Of a stretch of 64,000 bases of DNA, positions 1-10,661 are shown piece after piece. The notes beneath the pieces were generated by a model, which searched no databases, was not told the origin of the DNA, and saw nothing but the letters and a program-made list of their open reading frames with translations. Source of the DNA: Zygnema cylindricum (lineage: Eukaryota > Streptophyta > Zygnematophyceae > Zygnematales > Zygnemataceae). The stretch covers positions 62,001-126,000 of the forward strand of contig JBBHKE010002309.1 in assembly GCA_037447655.1 (NCBI GenBank). The letters are read 5' to 3'. Numbering within the stretch: position 1 is the stretch's first letter; each line of letters opens with the position of its first letter. A program made the translations under genes and the position numbers.

Positions 1-660
1 ATCCATATCTGAAATTCCTTGAAACACATGCACTTTTATATGATGGACATACCCTGAAGGTATGTCCTAAATCATTACAGTAAAAACAATTCTTAGGTCG
101 ATCTCCGAACTCACTATTTCCTTTAATTTTCTGAAACTAAGACTTTGATTCCTTTATATTTTTCTTACTTGATAGAACCTTTCTATTAGCCTCTTCATCT
201 AGAACAACTTGTCTAGCTACAACTAAACTCCAATCCCTTTTATCACTTAAAGTTAGTCTATCTAATGCACTCTTATATTCTTTAGGTAGACTTCTCATTA
301 ACAAGATAGTTTGTTGAGCATCTGTAAAGTTTCCTCATGCCAAATCATTTTCTACAAATAATGCATGTAAGTCAATACAGTGTTTCTCTATACTACCTCC
401 TACATACTTGTGCTTAACTATTTTGGTAACACTGATATAAAGAAGTCTTTGCATACATACATTCTAAGTACTTCCATAATTCAGCTGCCTTTTTAAAACT
501 TGGGTATGACATTACCAAATCCTCAGTCAAGGAGTTCTTGATAACCCGTAGACACTCATGATTTTTCCTTATCCATCCATTTGATGTTTCGGCCAAGGTA
601 CTGTCCACCACATCCATTAGATCCATCATTTTGAAGTAGTTCTCGAGTGCACACTTCCAC
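1..660 (-). pseudogene. Ty1/copia gag remnant (element A1, internal region)
   Basis: Minus-strand copia gag, cut by the window edge. The stretch 414-629 encodes a UBN2-type gag segment with the usual spacing of Leu/Trp residues (…NHECLRVIKNSLTEDLV…, then KAAELWKYLECMYAK). In another frame, positions 48-89 encode a CCHC zinc knuckle, CFYCNDLGHTFRVC, which fits CX2CX4HX4C exactly. The frames are separated by stops and shifts, so the copy is dead. The gag start lies just inside the LTR at 715-1757, and a copia-type primer-binding site (complement of GGTTATGGGCCCA, 702-714) sits between them. The order LTR, primer site, gag, knuckle is normal for a minus-strand copia. No protease or polymerase is visible because the element runs off the window. 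Confidence 0.75.
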
Positions 661-714
661 TTGTGATATTTTTATCCATAAAGTATGGGTAGCCATGGGT
701 GTGGGCCCATAACC

Positions 715-1757
715 TGTTGTCCATAGCCTATTTCAGCCATGGATTACTCTCGGAAGCACCACAAACTACCCCTCAAACAGCTGTGTTTCAGACAGCACAG
801 ATTACTCCAAAAATAACAAAATCCCCTCAAACTACATCAATAAGCAGTATACTATAGACAATGTAAGCTCCGAAAGTTAGAGCCTAATCCACTAAGGAAT
901 ATAGAAGATATAAGCTCTAGAGTTTCACAAAAACAGCTAACAGCTTCGCAATCTAACCAATTAGACTGCTCACAGAATCTTACAGAGATACCTGAATAGA
1001 ATGAAAATTCACACACATATGTATTCTATATCATCGAATAACTCCACAAAGTTTCATATGAATGCACCAAACAGAGTGATCACACCATCAGGTCAAAGAT
1101 GCAGAAAATAGTTTGCCATTGCTTTGATAAACTTGACTGCGATACTCAAAATATTCTAAGTCCTACAAGTTATACTCAGAGAGTTCACTACTGAATGTAC
1201 GGAGGCATACTAGCCGTACGGTATCTACCATCTACCTAAAATATTGTAAGTATACCTAAATAGTTGAAGGTATGTGAGACTAAACAAAATCTACACAAAA
1301 AAACTAATTAACCAAAAGACAAACGAATGTTTTTAAGAATATTTACAGCGATCTCTCCGCAATCTTCGTACGTCAAGAACCAAGATACCCACTAAGCTAC
1401 CATCGTGCAATCATCATTACTCAGAATCTACACTAGTCGTATTATCCGCAATTGCGTTGTCCCTACGGATCACATCCAAAATAACCGCAACTGCGTTGTC
1501 CTGTCTGCATCGCAGCTGCGCCATACCGGCGGCGCCTATTTCAACATTCTATTATTTTACATCGGATCGCTTCGCGATCCACTATCCATTTGTCACCGCT
1601 TGTTCACACCACTCAATGAGTCTTTTACGTCACTTTGATTAGATCAATACGTTCGCTCCCCCAATCCGTGAATCTATTCAAAACCTCCATAATAAATCCA
1701 ATTAGCAGTTACGCACAAACTGTCTCGTACGCACGAAACTGAATTTTCAAAACAACA
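715..1757 (-). mobile_element. 5' LTR of copia element A1
   Basis: Read on the minus strand it starts TGTTGTTTTG and ends GACAACA directly before the primer-binding site. Several blocks (for example 720-1120) are reverse-complement matches to the solo LTR at 5733-6956, including the block with two CACAGCTGTTT-like motifs near the end. The outer end (1757) is inferred from the TGTTG terminus and is less certain than the inner end. The partner LTR and the target duplication lie outside the window. Confidence 0.65.
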
Positions 1758-2330
1758 AATTTGTCGTAGGAGTTACATGTACTCCACGTATCAATCCGTT
1801 TCCGGTACACGGCCAATCTCTATTACCGTAGTGTACGTTTATTCCGTCCCACTTTTTTTTTTATATTCTCCAATATTGTAGCTTATTCTATTTTTTTCTG
1901 TACGCCATTTAGGGTTACTTTCCAAGTACCGTACAAAACGGAAATACGTCATCTTTTAAATAATGTGGTGTACGGTCAAAGTCAGACCGTACAAAAACGT
2001 TCATTTTTAAGTGAAAAAGTACAATTTATTATATTTAGTAGTTGCGGACGCATGAAAATATGCGGTCTAAAAATGGGATTAAATCGGGTTGTCAAATATC
2101 ACGTTTGCATATATTCGTCTAATAACCACGTTTCGACTGTGTGAACATACGATTTGTGTACGATTTGTCAGATTTTGTACAAATACCTATATTAGTATAA
2201 GCATGTTTGCGATCGAGATTTGGTTTTTTCAAAGACCCAAATTAAATTATTTAACAATTAGAATGTATGTTTTTTTTCAAAATTTTCAAATTCTTAACTA
2301 GCGTAAACCATGGTAATTATTCATATACGC
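1758..2330. other. AT-rich intergenic stretch
   Basis: No coding or structured repeat signal seen. It contains T-runs and scattered GTAC-containing words but no ORF with recognisable similarity. Confidence 0.5.
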
Positions 2331-2335
2331 TAAAG

Positions 2336-2366
2336 AAACTTCTACGCTAATAGTGATTGGCGGTGT
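2336..2366. mobile_element. Right-end remnant of M-family DNA transposon
   Basis: The sequence CGCTAATAGTGATTGGCGGTG followed by TA is a diverged copy of the inverted terminal repeat that ends M1 (5717), M2 (8730), M3 (61535) and the remnant at 56235. No matching left end was found, so this is a truncated copy. Confidence 0.5.
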
Positions 2367-2375
2367 AGTGTATGG

Positions 2376-2500
2376 ATATTGAGAACACGACAACATGGCA
2401 TGATGTGCACGGGCAAAAATTAAAAGTACGATACTGTACGTTACTCTATAAGTATTGATAACACGGAATTTTGACGTGACGCCGAATTTGTTTGGACGTG
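2376..2500 (+). repeat. E repeat, single dispersed copy
   Basis: About 120 bp starting TATTGAGAACACGACAACAT and containing AGTACGATACTGTACGTTACT and TTTTGACGTGACGCCGA. The same unit occurs about three times in tandem at 6957-7345. It abuts an M-family right end with the same junction bases (GTGTAYGGATATTGA) that follow M1. Confidence 0.6.
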
Positions 2501-2534
2501 AATCGCCCTTGACGTCAACTTACGTCAACATAAA

Positions 2535-2696
2535 CATGATGATGATAATGATGATGTAATGATGATAATGGTGATGATGATGACGATGATGATGATGATG
2601 ATGATGTAACGATGATGATAATGATGATGATGATGATGATGATGTAATGATAATGATAATGATGATGGTGATGAGGATAATGATGATCACGATGAC

Positions 2697-2732
<36 letters not shown>

Positions 2733-3011
2733 AATGATGATTTTGACGATGATGATGACGATGATGATGATAATGATAATGATGATGATGATGATGATGA
2801 TGATGTAATAATGATGATGATGATGATGATGACAATGATGATGATGTTGACGATGATGATGTTGACGATGATGATGACGATGATGATGATGATGATGATG
2901 ATGTTATGATGATGATGATGATGATAATGATGATGATGACAACGATGAAGATATAATGACGATGATGATGTTGATGATGATGATGATAATGATGAAGATG
3001 ATGATGATGTA
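2535..3011. repeat. (GAT)n imperfect microsatellite
   Basis: About 480 bp of GAT/ATG triplets with interruptions such as AAT, GAC and GTAATG. Long His-, Ser- or Ile-rich ORFs over it on the minus strand are products of the triplet repeat and are not genes. Confidence 0.95.
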
Positions 3012-3080
3012 ATCAAAGTATCACCAAAACAAAGTATTCAAAGTATTTGTATTGAATTTCAAAAACAAAAAAAAAACCAA

Positions 3081-3725
3081 TATCTGTAATGTTGGTCATA
3101 TAAAAAAAACAAAGTAATTAAGTTTCACCGAAACAAAGTAGTCAAGTATTTATGTTGTATTTAAAAAAAAAACATATACCAATGTTTGTAATGTTGGCAG
3201 CCTTTGAGCTGATAATGATGTCCTACAACTTTCTTGGTCTTTAGACTAAGTTGGATGATCGAAAAAACAAAAAAAAAAATATTCAAAGTAACAATGTAAT
3301 CTAACAAACAAATATTATGAATGAAAGCAAGTGTTTGTAATGTTGGTCGGCCTCCGAGCTTATAGTGATGTTTATGAATCCTTCTAAGCCTTAGGACTAA
3401 ATTGGTTGATCACAAAAAAAGAAAAATAAAAAACAAAGTACTCGAAGTAATCAATCTACTATAATAAACAACAAAAATTAATAAATAACAAGTGATTGTA
3501 ATGTTAGTCAGCCTTTGAGATGATAATGATGTTTATGCAACCATCTGGGTCTTCGACTAAGGTGTTTCATCGAAAACAAAAAAATTACTTAAAGTAATCA
3601 ACATATTCTAACTATCAAAAAATATATAAAAAAATACGTGTTTGTAGTGTTAGTCAGCCATCGAGCAGGTAATGATCTTCTTCCAACCATGTGAGTCATT
3701 AGATTAAGTTGGTTGAGTCCTAGTT
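3081..3725 (+). repeat. Degenerate tandem array, ~150-160 bp unit
   Basis: The phrase TGTTTGTAATGTTGGTCAGC begins units at about 3183, 3332, 3493 and 3639, with a partial unit at 3081. Spacings are 149, 161 and 146 bp. Each unit continues with TTTGAGCTGATAATGATGTT, an ACTAAGTTGGTTGATCG-like block, then an A-rich spacer with CAAAGTAATCAA. No coding potential. Confidence 0.85.
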
Positions 3726-4140
3726 AAGTTTGATGTTTTTTTTGTTTTTTTTTTGTTTTCTTTGTTTTGTTTACATTTGTTTCTTGCGTATTTGTTATGT
3801 GATCAAGGTTGTATTGTGGTTATTTATTTTATTTGTCTTTTTTTTGTTTTCTTCTTTTGTGATATTATGTATTGATAAAAAAAAATATACAAAATATACA
3901 TGGAACACCTTAATATAAAATGAACAAAAACCATTAGTATTCTGTTTAAACAAATAATTATTGAATAATGCTAATGGTTTAATCTGTATTCTAGATTTAA
4001 CATTAAAATATTTAATACTACATGATATATTCAGTCCATTCATTCATATCGTTTATTAGATTCAGATCGAACGCTCAAATTAATGTGAAACTTTTACGCT
4101 TAATCAAACCCCCTACATGAACGAAACGTGAATTAAACCA
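3726..4140. other. T-rich then AT-rich intergenic stretch
   Basis: Begins with TTTTTTGTTTT runs. Short ORFs here are low-complexity Phe/Lys/Asn reading frames. Nothing recognisable. Confidence 0.5.
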
Positions 4141-4238
4141 TCCACTTGTCATCCTCATGGTCTTTACCATGTACAATACGATAGTACAGTGCGTACCATG
4201 TACGAACATCGTACGTGACGCCAACACTAAAATTACGG

Positions 4239-5717
4239 TACACCGCGAATCGTAATTAGAGTAAAAAAAAAAAAAAATAATCAAAGTTATAAACGCTAAT
4301 TATTCTGATAGAACCATTTCACAGAGGAAATTTACTCTAATTTATTTAAGTACTCTATACTAGGTTATGTCAGCAATAATTATATGTGTTTTAATTATAA
4401 ACTCTAAATTATGTAGACATACAAAAACTGTTAGTCCGTATATTTTGACGTCATTATGACGTTAATACTACTTGTCTCTCATATATATACTATTTGTCTC
4501 AACTCAAACTGTTGTTGTTTAATTATAAACTTTTCACATGTAAATTCATGTAAATGTTCACACGGACGACAATGTTGTCGACAGACGGAGCTATGCGAAC
4601 AAGTTTTTTTCGATGCGATAAATTTTTTTTGTTTTGTGAAATTTCACATGCAAACACGATTCTAATAAATTATTATTTGTACATTTTTACTTATAAAGGT
4701 ACAATTTTGCACAATCAGAAATTGTCCCTACTCCACACTATTTTAAATGAACGTATATTATAATTTTTTACGCTAATTAAACTTTACCTTAAATAGTATA
4801 ATGAAAAAAATCGAATCATTTACTCTATTTAATAGTGTTGGGTATCGAGGACCCATTGCCGATATTCGATATATATTGAATTTCAGGTACCCGATAATCG
4901 ATATATCGAATTTCAAATTATCCCGATATATCGCCGATATATCGTATCGGCGATATATCAAAGCTAAAAAAAAAAAAAAAATCCCATAGGTTTTAGTCTC
5001 GTGACTTCCGATAAAGCACTGTAAAGATCTTCCGGAAGAACACGGTTTTTTCTGAAAATCAGTAAAGTGAAGGAGATCTCTAAGGTACATTGACAAGGTA
5101 CACTTGTGAAGTACACGTACATCATACACAAGTATGATTTTCCAGACGAAAAAGGTCGGTTTCCAGATATTCGATGATTTTTGAGATTTGGTAGTCAGCT
5201 TACGTGGAACCACTCATCTCAGAACACGTATGTAAAACTTTTGACAAAAGATACGCGATGTACCCGAGGCCTCTGTAATACATAAATTTGTTGTCTGTAC
5301 TATTACATAGACCTCCTCGTGTAACCATACCCTAAATAATTAATTATTAGAATTTCAGAATTAGTATTTTTTTGTCGGTTACATTTTGCGGCATCTACCT
5401 TTAAGTCACTGAATGAAAATCACAGCGTACGTGGCGTATTAGACAATTTGACTTTTTCACTAAAATAACATATTATATAAAAAAATAAAAAAATAAATTT
5501 AAAAAATACTATATATTGCGATATATATCGCGATAATTTATATTGGTCTCGGTACGATATATCGAGGATCCTGCTCGATCAATATTCGATATATCAAATA
5601 TCGAGATTATCGCGATATGAATTTACCCGATACCGAACACTACTATTTAACGTGATAGAGTCGAAATTTAGGGCCACCAAATTAGCGTTATTTACTCTAA
5701 TTACGATTCATTGTGTA
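4239..5717. mobile_element. M1, non-autonomous DNA transposon interrupted by hAT-like H1
   Basis: Left end TACACCGCGAATCGTAATTA and right end, reverse-complemented, TACACAATGAATCGTAATTA form 23-bp inverted terminal repeats with few mismatches. Subterminal blocks (TTTACTCTAATTTAT, ACGTCATTATGACGTT, AAGGTACAATTTTGCA) match M2 at 8212-8730. Without H1 and its target duplication the element is about 660 bp. It carries no transposase ORF, and the superfamily is not clear from the ends. It sits inside an E-repeat sequence (the left flank has the CGTGACGCCAACAC word found in the E array). Confidence 0.75.
4833..5642. mobile_element. H1, hAT-like non-autonomous transposon with 8-bp target duplication
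   Basis: Ends are TAGTGTTGGGTATCG and, reverse-complemented, TAGTGTTCGGTATCG. Direct copies of CTATTTAA flank it at 4825-4832 and 5643-5650. Eight-bp duplications and short inverted ends are the hAT signature. The 810-bp interior is rich in ATATATCG/CGATATAT palindromes near both ends and has no transposase ORF, so it depends on an element elsewhere. It is inserted in M1. A diverged second copy is H2 (7766-9144), and a left-end fragment lies near 37100. Confidence 0.88.
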
Positions 5718-5732
5718 GTGTACGGATATTGA

Positions 5733-6956
5733 TGTTGAGTTTGAAAGCTTTAGTCCTCAGTAAATGAGGCTGTGAGGGGAGTATTTTTGGACTTAGAATA
5801 TTTTTGGAATAAGTCTGTGCAACACTTATCTTAATTAGTGTGACATTGCCTCATTATAGATGAGTGTAGAGTACCTTGGTTGGACACGCGTCATCACATT
5901 ATGATACGCAGGTACTCCGGAAATATTAATGGTGAACAGTAACATGCGTCGGATAATGGACGGACAAGATGTGGATGATCCAACGAACGAGATGCATGGC
6001 GGCTATTTGGGAATGGTCCTGTACAAGACAAAGATTACGCGGCTGATACGAATCGCGACGACAAACGCGATTCGAAATGGGACCACATTGGGATAACGAT
6101 TTGGACACGTGTCGTCCACCGCGAAGACTTATTTTAAATCTTACGGCGATCCGCGAATTCAAAGTTGACTTGTACAGACGATTACAGTTATTTGGACGGA
6201 TGCGCCAATTGCTGACTAAGCAAGTGGCACAACTTATATACGGCCTCTATTTGTAAATATCTGAAATAACTTTACTTTATTTGTAGTGAATTAATTTTTA
6301 GTGTTACAATAGTGAAATTAGATAAAAGTCATAGTTAGGGTTTGGACATACCTTTGGTACAGTAGATGTACCGTTGACGTACAGTGTCTGTATTCCAGTA
6401 CAATACTTAATTACACGTGAAGTTATTTTATTAGTGCAGGGCTCAGTAGATAACCTTGTGAGTATAAATTTGTAGGACTTAGTATTTTTTCATTATCACA
6501 GTTAAGTTTATCAAAGCAATGCCAGACTGCTTTTCTGCAACTTTGGCCTGATGGTGTGATCACCCTAATTTATCTTTGTATGAAACTTTGTAGAGATATT
6601 CTTTGACCTGCAAAATATATGTGTGTGTAGTTTCATTCTGTTTTGTCAATTCTGTAGATTTCTGTGTGAAGTCTACTTGGTTAGTTTGAGAAGTTGACAG
6701 CTAATTTTGGGAAACTCGAGCTTTTATCTTCTAGATTCCTTGGTGGATTTGGCTGTAACTTTGGGAGTTTATATTGTCGATAGTATAATGTATATTGCTG
6801 CATTTTGAGGTGGTCTTGTTAATTGTGGAGTAATCTGTGCTGTCTAAAACACAGCTGTTTTGGGGTAGTCTGTGTTGTTTGAAACACAATTGTTTGTGGG
6901 TAGTCTGTGGGTGTCTTCCATGAGTAATCCATGGCTGAAATAGGCAATGGACAACA
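5733..6956 (+). mobile_element. Solo LTR of copia family A (A2)
   Basis: It starts TGTTGAGTTTG, ends GGACAACA, and is flanked by ATTGA at 5728-5732 and 6957-6961, a perfect 5-bp target duplication. There is no internal region, so it arose by LTR-LTR recombination. The empty site can be reconstructed because the E unit at 2376 reads straight through GGATATTGAGAACACG. It contains an ACACGTGT G-box-like palindrome near 6107, a TATAAAT box near 6462, and blocks shared with the A1 LTR in inverted orientation. Confidence 0.9.
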
Positions 6957-7345
6957 ATTGAGAACACGACAACGTGGCGTGACGCGACGAGATCGCACGC
7001 GCCAAAGATAAATGTGCAATACTGTCTGTTACTGTACCGGTATAGATTAAACGACACATTACACGTCACGCCAACACTGAAATAATAGAAGTATACAAAT
7101 ATTGAGAACAGGACAACGTGGCGTGATGAGACGGGATCACACGCGCGATACATTAAAAGTACGATACTGTACGTTACTTAACCGGTATTGATATCAAGAC
7201 ATTTTGGCGTGTACAGATTTTGAGAAAACGACAATGTGGCGTGATGTACCGGATTGCACCCGCAAAATTTTAAAGTACGATACTGTACTTTACTCAACCG
7301 GTATTGATATCACGACATTTTGGCGTGACGTCGATTTTGTTCGGC
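6957..7345 (+). repeat. E repeat tandem array, ~3 units
   Basis: Units begin with variants of TTGAGAACACGACAACGTGG at about 6957, 7102 and 7218 (spacings ~145 and ~116 bp). Each contains AGTACGATACTGTACGTTAC and ends ATTTTGGCGTGACG or similar. The unit is GTAC- and CG-rich compared with its surroundings. No protein similarity. Confidence 0.8.
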
Positions 7346-7765
7346 CTTTTATCATACCACTACAGCCACGCGAAATATCCAAATAGGATTGTACCACGTG
7401 TCTCTTTTCATTACATCAAAATGGAACATGACAATGCCAATCAAAACTCAAATCACTCAAAGGCTCACGATCTTATACAAAAACAATCAATGATCAATTA
7501 TCGTTGTCATTAGAGAGGCCAATCAAAACTGAAAACACTCAACGGCTTAAGATCTTACAGAAAAAAAAATTGATAATGAGTTATCGTTGTCACCATAGAC
7601 GAATGCGACTTTAATTCTTTGCCCTTTTAGAAAAAAGGCAAAGTAAAAATACGATTAGTCGATACGACTTTTCGTGCGTATGATACGATTTTCGATTTCG
7701 TACGACTGACTGACTAATTAAACATAAAAATACGAAACGTAAGTGGAAGAGAGATCTAGTCAGTC
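7346..7765. other. Intergenic, short internal duplication only
   Basis: Two related blocks (GGCCAATCAAAACT…CACTCAA…GATCTTA, near 7434 and 7516) suggest a ~80-bp duplication. No gene seen. Confidence 0.4.
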
Positions 7766-9144
7766 TTTTGTTGTGTATCGAAGGACCCTTGCCCATATTC
7801 GATATGTACCTGATTTTTGGTACCCAATAATTGCTATATCGTTTTGATATATGAAAAATACTAAATATTGTTATATTTTATAGATATATCGGATCGATAT
7901 GCGTGTATATTTTTTTCCGTGATCAGAGGTCAGAGTCAAAATTTCTGATACCCGAATTCGACATTTTTATTTTTTTCAAAATCTGAACACCTGAAATCCG
8001 CCCGCGTTATGTTACGCTTTTAAATTGTTACCCGGTACCGATACGCGTTTACAAAAAATTGTAAACCGAAACTCAATTTCTCGTGATTTCCCATACCCGC
8101 CGGTACCTGAATATGTACAAAATTAATGGTACATCTCCCTCATTCCTTCCACGATATCAAGAGTATAAAATACAATAATGTTGTATAGTATACACAATAC
8201 TTTACAACATGTAAACCGTGAATGGTAATTAGAGTAAAGCAATAAATAAAAAAATGAAAAATATGAATTAGAGTTATTACCTTTAACTTGTGTAATCATT
8301 TTTTTTCAAAGACAAATTTTACTCTAATTTATCAATAACTTTAATTTGGGTTTCTTTCCATACTAATAATCCCCACATATATCTTTACTCTAAATTAGGT
8401 ACACGTACAGAATTTGACAAAACGCACGGTTTCACGTCATTGTGACGTTTGCATTACGCGGTTGTGAAAACGCAGTTACATGATAACCGCATGTATTAAA
8501 TCATTTTTTTTACTTTTTTACTTAATAAAGTACAATTTTGCAAGGTCAGACATTGACCTTACGCCACACTATTTAAAACGGCACTATATGAAAGTTGTTA
8601 ACGCTGATTCAAAAAATACCTCAAATAAGGTAAAAATAATTTAGAATTATATACTCTATTTTAAGTGATAGAGTCAAAATTTGGGGCGACCGAATTAGCC
8701 TAAATAATGCTAATTACGGTTCGCGGTGTACTGTAGTGGAACGTAACTAAAAAGCCATCAATTTTTTTCGTTTTTTGCTTACCCAACCGTACCCGAATTT
8801 GTTTTTTGTTTTTTTTAATCAACCGGCCGAATTCAGTCGGCCCCCAAAATTTGACACCCGAATCTGTTCCGGATCTGACACGGGCGCGCGGGTATTGGTT
8901 GGGTACGAATTTGGGTAACCGATTGAGGCATGTGACCGTGGTTTAACAAAGCCACGTTGGGGATAAGTTTGTCATACCATTTTTCGAACATTGTTAACAT
9001 ACTACATGGACTCCCACCTCCCACCAAATATAGCGTGATAAATTTTATTGGTCAGGGAGCAATATATCGAGCCCTTTGACCATTCAATATATACATCAAA
9101 TATTAAATTTATTGCGATAAGAATTTTCTCAATGCATAACACTA
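7766..9144. mobile_element. H2, degraded hAT-like element interrupted by M2
   Basis: The left end (…TGTTGTGTATCGAAGGACCC) and right end (…GCATAACACTA) match the H1 termini, and internal words such as ATATTCGATATGTACC also match. Eight-bp flanks no longer agree, so this copy is older. The M2 element is inserted in its middle, the reverse of the M1/H1 arrangement. Confidence 0.65.
8212..8730. mobile_element. M2, non-autonomous DNA transposon inside H2
   Basis: 519 bp. The left end TAAACCGTGAATGGTAATTA and the right end, reverse-complemented, TACACCGCGAACCGTAATTA are imperfect inverted repeats. The interior aligns in order with M1 minus H1, including the CACGTCATTGTGACGTTTGC and GGGGCGACCGAATTAGC-type blocks. 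There is no ORF. Confidence 0.75.
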
Positions 9145-9783
9145 CTATTCACTTAAGCTGGTCAAAAACACAATATTTTTCCTAAATTAACTTATGGAGC
9201 CCAACCATATTTTGGTACTCAAATTAGTATTTCATGTACTAAGGGTGGACCTCCATTATCTAAAAAGTGAGGTTGGTTATTGGATAACGAACGTTTTTGT
9301 ACCATTTCGTACCATTTTATTTGTTTTAAAGCAACAAATTTACTAAAGATCTATAAAGATTCTTCAACTTTATCGTGGTAAACCTTGATCGTCTTTTTTC
9401 TTGCTTTATCCCATCTTTAACGCAGTTGTTCAAACCATCAAGTTTATGACTCATGGGGACAATAACCACACACCACAAATGGTGCACTTAGAAAAGTTGG
9501 ATAATATCCACGATGAATGTGCGATTGCAACCTTACACGTTGAATAAGCCAAGTGCCTTCCACTATAGTGTGTGTAGTCTCACCAAAAGGCGAAAGAAGT
9601 ATATTACTTGACACTCCCTTTGCCATCAAATAACCTTCGTGGAAGGAATTTCGGATTGTAAAACATTACAACAAGTTCATCCAATGGTATTGTATGCACG
9701 TACAAATCCAACATTTGCGTTACGCCTTTATAAATCTTAAATTTTCGTACGCCGGATAGGTATCTCAGTCAAATTTTGCGCTT
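9145..9783. repeat. Diverged repeat shared with 13890-14339
   Basis: Phrases such as GGTGGACCTCCATTATC followed by AAAAGTGAGGT recur near 13908, as does a later segment ending in front of a family C LTR. Both copies therefore precede a C-family LTR. No gene recognised. Confidence 0.4.
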
Positions 9784-10661
9784 TGTTGAAAAGAAGTAAT
9801 TAATAGTTCAATTATCTATTTTAGTTAGACTCTAGAGAGAGAGAGAGGATCACAGAAAACTATGGCTGCCTCCTTGGTCGAAAGGTGGCGACAAGAATAT
9901 TAGACACTTTGGCAAAAAGTTACACTTGACCAAGTTTGATCCTAGGTCCTTCGTACACCAAATAGAGCCTGTCGCCCTATCTGTTAAGCCGTTGTAAAGT
10001 CTATACTCAATTTGGTTTGATAAATCTATAAATAGTTATGCTACCGCTAATTTATTAAACATAATAAATTGGTGAAAAGACGCATGTGAAACGATTCATG
10101 CACGGAAGCGAACCCGAACCGTGTAAATATACTTGATCAGACGACAGTCGTTGCAACCGCCACCCCGAAATGAACTTTTGGTGGCTTTAAGAGATAGCGT
10201 CACGCGATGCCACGAGGCGCCACATTATTGGACACTAGAGAAGATGGGAGGAGGAACTATGGCTCCCGATCGGACAAGCATCACCTTCATAGCCATGTCG
10301 TACAATAGCCGTATAAGAAGTACATCGGCCAGTGTACCTCCTTGTACTATACAGTGTTCCTATTGATCTAGGGTTTAGTACTAGGAAGTTATGAGTAGGC
10401 AGACCACGACTTAGTGAAATTGAGTCATCTCTCTCTAAGAGTGCTTGTAACTATAAAGATTACCTTTGACCAGTCATAACTTACTGCTCAAGGGAGTAAA
10501 TTCACTGATTAATATTGCGTTCAGCTCAAGGGAGTGAAGACCTCAAAGGGGAGAGTATTTTTGTGCCAGTGTGGCAATTATTCAGTAGGGAGGTGGAAGG
10601 GGCAAATATAAGCCTAGAGGCTTTACATACTTTGTGGGCCAATGGAGGCCACAAAGATTCA
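9784..10661 (+). mobile_element. 5' LTR of C1
   Basis: 878 bp. It shares with the G1, C2, C3 and C4 LTRs the blocks GATGGGAGGAGGAAC, CCGTGTAAAATA-like, TAGGGTTTAGTA, GAGTAGGCAGACCA and GGTGGCACTTATTCAGTGGGA-like. An antisense tRNA-like module (TTTGATCCTAGGTCC…) is present near 9938-10000. Confidence 0.85.

Noticed and set aside
2515-3016. Long His-, Ser- or Ile-rich ORFs on the minus strand
   Set aside because: They are readings of the GAT microsatellite in its three frames; no other coding signal.
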